From an uncultured Opitutaceae bacterium (GTDB lineage: Bacteria; Verrucomicrobiota; Verrucomicrobiia; Opitutales; Opitutaceae): a stretch of DNA of 64,000 nt. Below the pieces are notes generated by a model. That model was not told where the DNA came from. It saw only the letters and a program-made list of their open reading frames with translations, and searched no databases. The translations under genes and the position numbers were made by a program. The number at the start of each line of letters is the position of its first letter. The stretch's first letter is position 1. Location of the stretch: positions 20,855 to 84,854 of the forward strand of contig CALFNN010000090.1 in NCBI GenBank assembly GCA_937902925.1, in the 5' to 3' direction. Below, one piece after another: positions 24,752-32,864 of the stretch.

Positions 24752-27700
24752 TTACGAGACCGCCGGTTCCACGATGCGCAGGGTCGCTGTGACCCAGCCA
24801 TTGGCGTGCGCAACGGCGAAGGTGTGCGAGCGCGGGTAGTAGCGGGCGAGCCGCTCGCGCAGGTTGTCGAGGCCGATGCCGAGGGAGGCGACGCGCTTTT
24901 TCTCCGCGGGCTCGACCCATTCGCCGGTGTTGGCCACCTCGAGGACGAGCGCGCCATCGCGATCGCGGCGGGCGGCGAGGCGGAGGCCCACGCGATCGGG
25001 GCTGGTGGCGCGGCCGTATTTGAGCGCGTTTTCCACGAGCGGCAGGAGCAGGAAGTGCGGGAGCCGCTCGCGGTCGAGGGCGGGATCGGCGGAGATTTCG
25101 ACATCGAGCAAATCGCCCCAGCGCGACAACTCGATCTCGAGGTAGGCGCGCAGGAGCTTGAGCTCCTCGCCGAGCGTCGTCCAGTCGCGCTCGTCCGGGC
25201 GGTGCAGCGTCAGGCGGCAGAATTCGGCGAGCCGCTCGACCATCGTGCGCGGCGTGGAACGGCCGGCGGGCAGGGCGGCGCTGATCGAGGCGAGGGTGTT
25301 GAACAGAAAATGGGGGTTGAGCTGGTAGCGCAGCACCTCGAGCCGGGCCTTTTCCTCGGCGAGGCGGGCGGAGATTTTTTCGTCGAGTTCGAGCTGGTGG
25401 AGCCGGACGAGCTCGGTGTTCTGGCGCGCGAGCTCCGTGGTGCGCTCGGCGAGCTGGCGGGTGCGCTCGGTGACGACGGTCTCCAATCGCGCGGCATGCT
25501 GGCGCAACGCCCGGGTGCGCAGTTGCACGACGCCGGCGATGAAGCCCAGGCCCGCCATCGTGTAGCCGGCCAGCGCCCACCCGGTGAGCCACCACGGCGC
25601 CAGCACGGTGAAGCCGAGCGCGGCCGGCGCACTCAGCACCCCGTCGGGGTCGCGCGCCTGAACCTCGAAGCGATAGTGACCGGAGGGCAGATTGGTGAAC
25701 GTGCTGTCCCGCCGCGAGGACCAGGCCGACCAGTCGCGATCGCGGCCGAGCAGCCGGGTCCGGTAGGTGACGGTGCTGGTGTGACGCTGGCGTGGCGCAT
25801 AGTAGTTGAACACGACGGGTTGATGCTCGGGCGGAAGCGCGGCGCCTTCGCGGACGCCGGTCGCACTCAACTGCGCCGCGAACGGCACGGGCGCGGGAAA
25901 GGCGCCCGCGACCTCCACGCGGGCGAGGCCGTTGGCGCCGCAGACCCACAGCACCGCTCCGCCGGCCACATCCTCCTCCCAAAGCCGTGTCACCGCGCCC
26001 ACCGTCGCCGTGGTCAGGCTGGGCAAACGTCTCGAAGCCTGGCTGCCGCGCCGCGCTTGGTGGATGCCATCCGCGCCGGCGAGCCAGAGCGTGCCGGCCC
26101 CACCTTTCGCCGTTGTCCGGCATTCCTCCGTGGCACCGGCGGGCAGCGATTCCCAATCCCGCACGGCGGTGAACGATTTCGTGGGCGAATCGAATCGACG
26201 GAGAGTGCGATCCGCCCCGGCCACGAAGGCGGTGTCGCCGTCGACCTCGGCCAGGGTCACGCGCCGCAGCGGATCGGGCAATCCCCGCCCGCCGGCGAAT
26301 CGTTCGATTTGCGGTGCGACCGAGATGTCCGCGCCAACGGCGATTCGAATCAGCTCGGGCTTGCCGGTCGCAACCCAGACTGCGCCGTCGGCCGCCTCGC
26401 TCAGTTCGCGGCAGTCCTCGCCGAATCCGGCCACCGCACCTTCGTCGCTCCAGCCCCGGGCGGTGTGGCGCACCGCCCGCAGGCCGCGGCTCGTCCCCAG
26501 CCACACGCGGTCCGGATCGCGGGTGGACCGCAACAAGGTGCCGCCGCCCGGCGGGACCCGCGCCACCGAAATCAAGCCTTGGGGCTGGACCACGAAGAGT
26601 TCGCCGTTGCCCAGCGCGAGCAGTCCGGCGGGATGCGCGGCGAGGGCGAAGAACTCCTTGTTGCGCACCCGCTCAAAGTGAGCGGTCTGTCCGCTCCGAT
26701 CGGCCGGCTCGAGGCGGAAGAGACCCTCCGTCGTCGTGGCGTAGACGACGCCATTATATCGCGCGACGTCGGACACGGCGCCCTGGCCGAGACCGTTGAC
26801 CGCGTCGAACAACGATACCGGGGAGGGCCACTCGAGCCGCGCCGCGCCCGTGTCCGTGCCGAGCCAGAGCCCGCCTTCGCTGTCGCAAAAGAAATCGCGC
26901 ACGGCTTTCACCACCAGTCCGATCGAGGTGTCGAGCGGTCCCAGATAGCGTCCATCGGGGCCGAAGCGCATGCCGCCGTCGCCCGACGCGGCGGAGAAGC
27001 CGACCACCCACGAGCCGTCCGCCAGTCGCTGCGCGCAAAATATCCGCCGGCCGGCCAGCCAGCGGTTCATTTCCGTCGCGAGCGGGGCCACGCGGCCGTC
27101 GGGCGTCAGTTGGAAGAATCCGTGTTCGGCGGTCAGCAGCACCAGCGCGCCGTGCCCGCCCGCCGCGATGGCGATGATCTTGTTCTCGCGCAGCACCGGC
27201 GCGTCCGCCACGGGAACGACCGCGCGGTCGGTCAGCCGGGCCAGGCCGCGACCGAGCGCCGTGACGTAGACAATGGCGCCGACCCGATGCAGCCGCGGAC
27301 CGTGGGAATGGGGCGCCGCGGGATACGGGATCACGGTGAAACGCCCATCGCGCCAAATGGCGATTTTCTCCTCGTCGGAGAAGTAGACCGTCTGCCCGAC
27401 GGCGACGGCGCACTGAAACTCATCCACGTTGCGCGCCTGTGGCGGAAGTTCTCCCGCGAGTGAGACAAACTCGGCGGTCTTGCCCGCGCCGCGCAGAAAC
27501 CCGAGCACGCCGGCGCCCGCCATGTAGATCGTGCCGTCGTCGGTGCGGGTGAACTGCCGGACTCCCGCCGAGTCCGTGGGCAGGCCCAGGAATCCCCAGC
27601 GCGCGCCGTCGTAGGTGAGCAGATCCACGTTGTTGGCAAAATAGATCAGGCCCGTCGCATCCTGCGTCACGCGCTGGCTGTCCAGGCCGCGGAAGTGTTC

Positions 27701-27838
27701 GCCCGGGGTGTAGTGCCGCAGCACGGGCCGGCCCACTTCATCCACGCCGGCGGCGGCGTTCGCGCCGGGGAGCGGGGACAGAATCATCGCCATCGTCAAC
27801 CAGGGGAGCGACGAGAGCAGGGCGGAGCCGGGGCGCAT
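24752..27838 (-). CDS. Two-component sensor kinase with periplasmic propeller and Y_Y_Y domain (copy 1)
   Basis: 1028 residues. The signal peptide is MRPGSALLSSLPWLTMAMIL. A large periplasmic sensor of regulator-propeller-like repeats follows (about 50-660; DATGLIYFANNVDLLTYDGA, FFCDSEGGLWLGTDTGAARL), then a Y_Y_Y domain (about 680-745; WSAWSSRRDSTFTNLPSGHY). One transmembrane helix (WWLTGWALAGYTMAGLGFIA) is at about 750, and a coiled coil comes next. The LytS-type His_kinase domain has YQLNPHFLFNTLASISAALP at about residue 840, and the ATPase domain has FLLLPLVENALKYG. Such hybrids sense extracellular ligands, often glycans, in Bacteroidota and Verrucomicrobiota. It is transcribed toward the LytTR regulator and divergently from a SUMF1 protein. 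Confidence 0.95.
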   Translation of the reverse strand: MRPGSALLSSLPWLTMAMILSPLPGANAAAGVDEVGRPVLRHYTPGEHFRGLDSQRVTQDATGLIYFANNVDLLTYDGARWGFLGLPTDSAGVRQFTRTDDGTIYMAGAGVLGFLRGAGKTAEFVSLAGELPPQARNVDEFQCAVAVGQTVYFSDEEKIAIWRDGRFTVIPYPAAPHSHGPRLHRVGAIVYVTALGRGLARLTDRAVVPVADAPVLRENKIIAIAAGGHGALVLLTAEHGFFQLTPDGRVAPLATEMNRWLAGRRIFCAQRLADGSWVVGFSAASGDGGMRFGPDGRYLGPLDTSIGLVVKAVRDFFCDSEGGLWLGTDTGAARLEWPSPVSLFDAVNGLGQGAVSDVARYNGVVYATTTEGLFRLEPADRSGQTAHFERVRNKEFFALAAHPAGLLALGNGELFVVQPQGLISVARVPPGGGTLLRSTRDPDRVWLGTSRGLRAVRHTARGWSDEGAVAGFGEDCRELSEAADGAVWVATGKPELIRIAVGADISVAPQIERFAGGRGLPDPLRRVTLAEVDGDTAFVAGADRTLRRFDSPTKSFTAVRDWESLPAGATEECRTTAKGGAGTLWLAGADGIHQARRGSQASRRLPSLTTATVGAVTRLWEEDVAGGAVLWVCGANGLARVEVAGAFPAPVPFAAQLSATGVREGAALPPEHQPVVFNYYAPRQRHTSTVTYRTRLLGRDRDWSAWSSRRDSTFTNLPSGHYRFEVQARDPDGVLSAPAALGFTVLAPWWLTGWALAGYTMAGLGFIAGVVQLRTRALRQHAARLETVVTERTRQLAERTTELARQNTELVRLHQLELDEKISARLAEEKARLEVLRYQLNPHFLFNTLASISAALPAGRSTPRTMVERLAEFCRLTLHRPDERDWTTLGEELKLLRAYLEIELSRWGDLLDVEISADPALDRERLPHFLLLPLVENALKYGRATSPDRVGLRLAARRDRDGALVLEVANTGEWVEPAEKKRVASLGIGLDNLRERLARYYPRSHTFAVAHANGWVTATLRIVEPAVS
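24777..25420. repeat. Kinase-core repeat, copy 1 (pairs with 29098-29741)
   Basis: The sequence encodes the His_kinase/ATPase ends of the two paralogous kinases. The first stretch, 24777 to about 25210, is identical base for base with 29098 to about 29531. Beyond that scattered synonymous and conservative differences appear, and similarity drops sharply at about 25420. Confidence 0.93.
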
Positions 27839-27993
27839 GGAGTGAAGGGCTGGGACTGCGGGCCACGGCTCGCTCGCACCCCGGATTCGTTTTCAAGAAA
27901 TCCCCGGCGCGGCGGTCAGTGGCGAAGCGGGAGCGTCGTGCGTTTAGGGCTTGGCGCAAGCCCGGCGTATCGGCGAGATCGGATGGTCCCACC

Positions 27994-29034
27994 GTGAGAA
28001 CATTCCGTCGAGCCGGCCTGACCGCGCTATTTGCCGTTGCGGCGGCGCTCCATGCCGCTGAACCCGCGCTGGATCCCGGGTATGAGTCGGTCCGGCAAGT
28101 CGCGGAGTCCGGACGATTCGAACATACGCTCCGCCTGCTCGACCTTCACCTCGTCGACTATCCCGAGGATGACCGGCTCCGCGAGCTCCGCGCCCGGATG
28201 GTGGAGAAGCTCGCCGAGGCCAAGGACGATCCCACGCTGCTCCGCTCGACCGCGGAGCCGCCGCCGGCCATCGCCAACCGCGTCGCCGAACCCGGCCGCA
28301 ATTTCACCACGGGAACCGCCGAGGTCCCCATGATCTGGATCGCCCCCGGCACCTTTTTCATGAGCGACCCGCTGGGCAGCGACGACGACACCTGGGTCAC
28401 GCTCTCGCGCGGCTATTGGCTCGGTCGCACCGAAGTGACGCAGGAACAATGGCAGGCGGTCATGGAGAATCTGCCCTCGCCCAGCTTTTTCCGGGGATCG
28501 GACCGGCCCGTGGACCGGGTTTCGTGGACCAGTGCGATGGAGTTCTGCCGCAAGGTCACGGAGCGCGAACGCGCCGCCGGGCGCGTGCCGGCCGGCTACG
28601 AATACACGCTGCCCACCGAGGCCCAATGGGAATATGCCTGCCGTGCCGGAACGACCGGACCCTTCGCCGGCGAGCTCGCTGCGATGGCGTGGTTTGGCGC
28701 CAACAGCGACAAGCAAACCCATCCCGTGGCGCAAAAACAGCCCAACGCCTGGGGGCTTTACGACATGCACGGCAATGTCGCGGAGTGGTGCGCCGACGGC
28801 TACGGCGGCTACCCCGGCGGCCACGTGACCGATCCCATCAACGCCTATGACGGACCGGCGGCGGCCATGACGCGCATCGTGCGCGGCGGCGCCTTCAACG
28901 CCACCGTCGGCGAATGCCGCTCCGCGATGCGCTACCGCTATATGATGAGTTACGCCATGGCGGGAGTGGGATTTCGCCTCGCCCTCGCCCCGGTGGTCAG
29001 CGTATTGGCGGCGGCCAATTCAGCGGGGAAGTGA
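27994..29034 (+). CDS. Exported SUMF1/FGE-fold protein (copy 1)
   Basis: 346 residues from GTG at 27994, chosen because it opens directly into a signal peptide (RTFRRAGLTALFAVAAALHA then AEPA). Residues about 25-90 form a helical, tetratricopeptide-like stretch. The SUMF1 domain (about 112-340) has MIWIAPGTFFMSDP, YWLGRTEVTQEQWQAVMENL, YTLPTEAQWEYACRAGTTGP, WGLYDMHGNVAEWC and VRGGAFNATVGECRSAMRYR. In true formylglycine-generating enzymes the last motif has two Cys that bind copper; here the first is Ala (GGAFNA), so sulfatase activation is unlikely. It is divergent from kinase copy 1 with a 155-base shared promoter region, suggesting a functional link, perhaps as an extracytoplasmic partner of the sensor. 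Confidence 0.9.
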   Translation: MRTFRRAGLTALFAVAAALHAAEPALDPGYESVRQVAESGRFEHTLRLLDLHLVDYPEDDRLRELRARMVEKLAEAKDDPTLLRSTAEPPPAIANRVAEPGRNFTTGTAEVPMIWIAPGTFFMSDPLGSDDDTWVTLSRGYWLGRTEVTQEQWQAVMENLPSPSFFRGSDRPVDRVSWTSAMEFCRKVTERERAAGRVPAGYEYTLPTEAQWEYACRAGTTGPFAGELAAMAWFGANSDKQTHPVAQKQPNAWGLYDMHGNVAEWCADGYGGYPGGHVTDPINAYDGPAAAMTRIVRGGAFNATVGECRSAMRYRYMMSYAMAGVGFRLALAPVVSVLAAANSAGK

Positions 29035-29066
29035 CGCCTCCGGCTTCCGCCTCGTCCTCACGCCGT

Positions 29067-31805
29067 TCACCGGGTTCCAGCTGGTGGAACCGTCAGACGC
29101 AGGGTCGCTGTGACCCAGCCATTGGCGTGCGCAACGGCGAAGGTGTGCGAGCGCGGGTAGTAGCGGGCGAGCCGCTCGCGCAGGTTGTCGAGGCCGATGC
29201 CGAGGGAGGCGACGCGCTTTTTCTCCGCGGGCTCGACCCATTCGCCGGTGTTGGCCACCTCGAGGACGAGCGCGCCATCGCGATCGCGGCGGGCGGCGAG
29301 GCGGAGGCCCACGCGATCGGGGCTGGTGGCGCGGCCGTATTTGAGCGCGTTTTCCACGAGCGGCAGGAGCAGGAAGTGCGGGAGCCGCTCGCGGTCGAGG
29401 GCGGGATCGGCGGAGATTTCGACATCGAGCAAATCGCCCCAGCGCGACAACTCGATCTCGAGGTAGGCGCGCAGGAGCTTGAGCTCCTCGCCGAGCGTCG
29501 TCCAGTCGCGCTCGTCCGGGCGGTGCAGCGTGAGGCGGCAGAATTCGGCGAGCCGCTCGACCATCGTGCGCGGCGTCGAGCGGCCGGCGGGGAGCGCGGC
29601 ACTGATCGAGGCGAGGGTGTTGAAGAGAAAATGCGGGTTGAGCTGGTAGCGGAGCACCTCGAGCCGGGCCTTTTCCTCGGCGAGGCGGGCGGAGATTTTT
29701 TCATCGAGTTCGAGTTGGTGGAGCCGGACGAGCTCGGTGTTTTTACGCGCCAGTTCGGCAGTGCGGTCGTCGACGAGCGCTTGCAGTCGCTCCGCGCGCT
29801 GGCGCAGCGCACGGGTGCGCAGTCGCACGGCACCCGCGACCACGCCGGCGCCGGCGCCGGCGTAGCCGAGCAACGCCCACCAGGTGCGCCACCATGGCGG
29901 GAGGACGACAAACGCCACCGCCGCGGGCGCGGCGAACTGGCCGTCGGCATCGCGGGCGCGCACTTCGAAGCGGTAGCTGCCCGCGGGCAGACTGGTGAAA
30001 ACGCTTTGCCGCGAGTGCGACCAGGGCGACCACTCGCGATTCTGACCGACCAATCGCGTCTGGTAGGTGACGGAATCGGCGAGCTGGTGCCGCAGTGCGA
30101 CAAAGTCGAACTTGAGCGCGGTGTGCTCCGGCGCGAGGCGGTCCCGTTCGTGAACCCCCGTCGTGGTCAGCAGGACCGCAAAGGGCACGGGTGCGGAAAA
30201 CCCGCGCGCCAGATCCACGCGCACCAGGCCCTTCGCGCCGCAAACCCAAAGCACCTCTCCCGCGCTGCCGTTCTCCACGCGCATCCGCGCGATCGCACCG
30301 GCGCTGTCGTTCACCCACGGCGGCAGCGGAATCCGCGCGCCGTCCGGCGCCGCCGGTTTTTCCGGGAAAAATTCGGCGGCGTCGCGCACCGGGCCCTCAT
30401 CCCGCCAGCCCGCGGCCGTGTGGCGGATCGATTGGAGGCCGTGCCCCGTGCCGATCAGAACGCGGTCCGGATCGTGCGGTGAACGTTGCAAGCTCGCGCC
30501 GCCCGGGGGCAGCTTCGCGACCGGCGCGAAGCCCGCGGCGGTTTGGGCAAAAACATCCGTGTAACCCAGGGCCAGCAGCCCGCCGGGATGCGACAGCAGC
30601 GCGGACGCCGGATAATTGAGCACGCGTTCGAAATGCGCGCAGCGCCCATCGCGATCGTCGCTGGCGGTGAGTCGATAGACGCCCTCGGCCGTCGCGGCGT
30701 AGAGCGCGCCTTCGTGCCGCGCCACGTCGGCCACGGCGCCCTGGCCCAGCCCGTTGACGATGTCGAAGACGGTCACGGGCGAAGGCCACTCCAGCCGGAA
30801 CATGCCGGTCTCGCTCGCGATCCAGAGGCCGCCCTCGCGGTCACAGAAAAAACTGCGGAGCGTGTTGACGTAAAGTCCGACCGACTGGTCGATCGGGCCC
30901 AGATAACGGCCGGCGGCATCGAAGCGCATGCCGCCGTCGCCGCTGGGCGAAGTGAACGCCACGACGGACGAGCCGTCGCCCAAACGCCGGGCGCAGAGGA
31001 TCGTTTTGCCCGCCAGCCAGCGGTTGGCCTCGAGCGCCAAGGGGCGCACGCCGTCCGCGCCGAGTTGGAAGAATCCCCGGTCGGCCGTCAGGAGCACCAG
31101 GTCGCCCGCGGGACCGGCCTCGATGAAGATGATCCGGGTTTGCCGGAAAATCGGATCGTCGCTGACCGCTTCGAGCCGGTCGTTCGCCAGCCGGCACAGC
31201 GGACGATCAGGCGCGGTGACATAAACGGCATCGCCGACCCGGTGCAGCCGCGACCCGTGGGAATAAGCGGGCGTGCGGCACGGCACCACGGTGAAATGTC
31301 CGTCGCGCCAGATCAGGATTTTTTCCTCGTCGGCAAAATAGACCGCGTGGCCCACCGCCAGCACATCGAAAATATCGTCGTAGCCGGTCGCGGTGGGCGG
31401 CAGGCGGTCGGCGAGCGAAACGAATTTGCAATCGGGCCCCGCGCCGCGGAGATATCCGATCACACTGGCGCCACCCAGGTAGATCGTGCCGTCGGCGGTG
31501 ACGGCAAATTTTCTCGCCCCCGCGGATTCGGTCGGAAGCGGGATGACCGGCCAGTTCGCGCCATCGTAAAAACGAACCAGCGGGCCGTTGGCGATGTAGA
31601 TGAACCCGGCCGGGTCCTGGGTCGCATCCTGGCAGAGGGGCCCGATTTTACTCCTGCCCGGCGGAAAATCGCGCAGGACCGGATGGCCGAGTTCATTCGG
31701 GGCGGCCGACGCGGGCCGGCCCGCGATCGCGGCGAGCACCACGAAGAGGCCCATCGCCCAACGACAGGATGCGGCTGAAAGAAATCCGGTTGGGGGCCGC
31801 CGCAT
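29067..31805 (-). CDS. Two-component sensor kinase with periplasmic propeller and Y_Y_Y domain (copy 2)
   Basis: 912 residues from ATG at 31805; the frame runs further upstream but the signal peptide (RWAMGLFVVLAAIAGRPASA) fixes the start. The architecture is as copy 1: propeller-like sensor (about 45-550), Y_Y_Y domain (about 570-640; WSPWSHSRQSVFTSLPAGSY), transmembrane helix (WWRTWWALLGYAGAGAGVVA), coiled coil, His_kinase with YQLNPHFLFNTLASISAALP (about residue 720) and ATPase domain. The sensor is shorter and clearly diverged, while the last 210 residues are almost identical to copy 1. It has no response regulator of its own; the LytTR regulator at 23916-24665 may serve both. It is divergent from SUMF1 copy 2. 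Confidence 0.95.
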   Translation of the reverse strand: MRRPPTGFLSAASCRWAMGLFVVLAAIAGRPASAAPNELGHPVLRDFPPGRSKIGPLCQDATQDPAGFIYIANGPLVRFYDGANWPVIPLPTESAGARKFAVTADGTIYLGGASVIGYLRGAGPDCKFVSLADRLPPTATGYDDIFDVLAVGHAVYFADEEKILIWRDGHFTVVPCRTPAYSHGSRLHRVGDAVYVTAPDRPLCRLANDRLEAVSDDPIFRQTRIIFIEAGPAGDLVLLTADRGFFQLGADGVRPLALEANRWLAGKTILCARRLGDGSSVVAFTSPSGDGGMRFDAAGRYLGPIDQSVGLYVNTLRSFFCDREGGLWIASETGMFRLEWPSPVTVFDIVNGLGQGAVADVARHEGALYAATAEGVYRLTASDDRDGRCAHFERVLNYPASALLSHPGGLLALGYTDVFAQTAAGFAPVAKLPPGGASLQRSPHDPDRVLIGTGHGLQSIRHTAAGWRDEGPVRDAAEFFPEKPAAPDGARIPLPPWVNDSAGAIARMRVENGSAGEVLWVCGAKGLVRVDLARGFSAPVPFAVLLTTTGVHERDRLAPEHTALKFDFVALRHQLADSVTYQTRLVGQNREWSPWSHSRQSVFTSLPAGSYRFEVRARDADGQFAAPAAVAFVVLPPWWRTWWALLGYAGAGAGVVAGAVRLRTRALRQRAERLQALVDDRTAELARKNTELVRLHQLELDEKISARLAEEKARLEVLRYQLNPHFLFNTLASISAALPAGRSTPRTMVERLAEFCRLTLHRPDERDWTTLGEELKLLRAYLEIELSRWGDLLDVEISADPALDRERLPHFLLLPLVENALKYGRATSPDRVGLRLAARRDRDGALVLEVANTGEWVEPAEKKRVASLGIGLDNLRERLARYYPRSHTFAVAHANGWVTATLRLTVPPAGTR
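29098..29741. repeat. Kinase-core repeat, copy 2 (pairs with 24777-25420)
   Basis: Direct repeat at a constant offset of about 4321 bp from copy 1. The C-terminal codons outside the repeat differ completely (copy 1 ends EPAVS, copy 2 ends PAGTR). Confidence 0.93.
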
Positions 31806-31941
31806 CGTGATGGAGGATGGTGCGCAGTTTTTTCCCCGCCGGGCGATTTTTTTCCATGGGGATCGCGACGAGGCCGCGGGTGTCCGCGGGTCGCGCCACA
31901 TCCCCGTTGCGCCGCGCGCGATAACCGACCAAACCGAATCC

Positions 31942-32793
31942 GTGACCCGCCCCGTGCTCACGATTCTGGCCTGGCTCGCGGTAAATTCCGCGCTGGGCGC
32001 GGGCGACGGCGGGCCGCGCGCCGGGCCGGCGGAAAGTATTGGCGGCCGTCCGCAGTCCGGCAGGAATTTCACGGTGGCCGGTCCCGCGATCGCGATGATC
32101 TGGGTTGCGCCCGGCACGTTTGTGATGAGCAGCACGCACGGCGCGGGCGACGATACCGTGGTAACGCTCACGCGTGGCTATTGGCTCGGCCAGACCGAAA
32201 TCACGCAGGCGCAGTGGCAGGCGGTGGTGCCAACGGTTCCCGCTCCCAGTCTCTTCAAGGGATCGGATCGTCCCGTGGAAAACGTCGATTTGGATCTGAT
32301 GACAGTTTTCTGCCGCAATCTCAACGAAAGCGAGCGCCTCGCCGGCCGCCTGCCCGCGGGCTGCGAATATGCGCTGCCGACCGAGGCCCAATGGGAATAC
32401 GCGTGCCGCGCCGGGACGACGGGCAGTTTTGCCGGCGAGGTCACGGCGATGGCGTGGTATGAAGCCAACAGCAACGACGAGACCCACCCCGTTGCGCAGA
32501 AGCAGCCGAACGCCTGGGGATTTTACGACATGCACGGGAATGTGCAGGAGTGGTGTGCGGATTGGTATGCCGGCTACCCGGGCGGCCGGGTGACCGATCC
32601 CACCGGCGGCACGTTGGAACAGTTCCGCGTCAGGCGCGGCGGGGCTTTCAACGGCTCGGCGGGAACCTGCCGCTCCGCCTATCGCAGCTGGGGCGCTCCC
32701 TCGGTCGGCTATGGCAACGTCGGTTTTCGGCTCGCCCTGGCGCCGCTGCGCAATCCGCTCGCAGCCGGCCAGCCGGCGGAGGGAGGGCGATAG
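31942..32793 (+). CDS. Exported SUMF1/FGE-fold protein (copy 2)
   Basis: 283 residues from GTG at 31942, opening into a signal peptide (TRPVLTILAWLAVNSALGAG). It lacks the helical N-terminal stretch of copy 1. The SUMF1 domain (about 45-275) has MIWVAPGTFVMSST, YWLGQTEITQAQWQAVVPTV, YALPTEAQWEYACRAGTTGS, WGFYDMHGNVQEWC and RRGGAFNGSAGTCRSAYRSW. As in copy 1 the first of the two copper-binding Cys of real formylglycine-generating enzymes is replaced (GGAFNG), so catalytic function is doubtful. It is divergent from kinase copy 2 with 136 bases between the starts, reproducing the layout of copy 1. Confidence 0.9.
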   Translation: MTRPVLTILAWLAVNSALGAGDGGPRAGPAESIGGRPQSGRNFTVAGPAIAMIWVAPGTFVMSSTHGAGDDTVVTLTRGYWLGQTEITQAQWQAVVPTVPAPSLFKGSDRPVENVDLDLMTVFCRNLNESERLAGRLPAGCEYALPTEAQWEYACRAGTTGSFAGEVTAMAWYEANSNDETHPVAQKQPNAWGFYDMHGNVQEWCADWYAGYPGGRVTDPTGGTLEQFRVRRGGAFNGSAGTCRSAYRSWGAPSVGYGNVGFRLALAPLRNPLAAGQPAEGGR

Positions 32794-32864
32794 CGGGGCG
32801 TGCGCCACGGGGAAAATTGCAGCGTGTTTGAGTAGCGGGTGGCGCGTTCGGACGGTCGCCGGAT

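Noticed and set aside
24666..26504. Upstream extension of the LytTR regulator frame by about 613 residues
   Set aside because: The extension is a shifted-frame shadow over the kinase gene; a complete receiver domain begins at the ATG at 24665.
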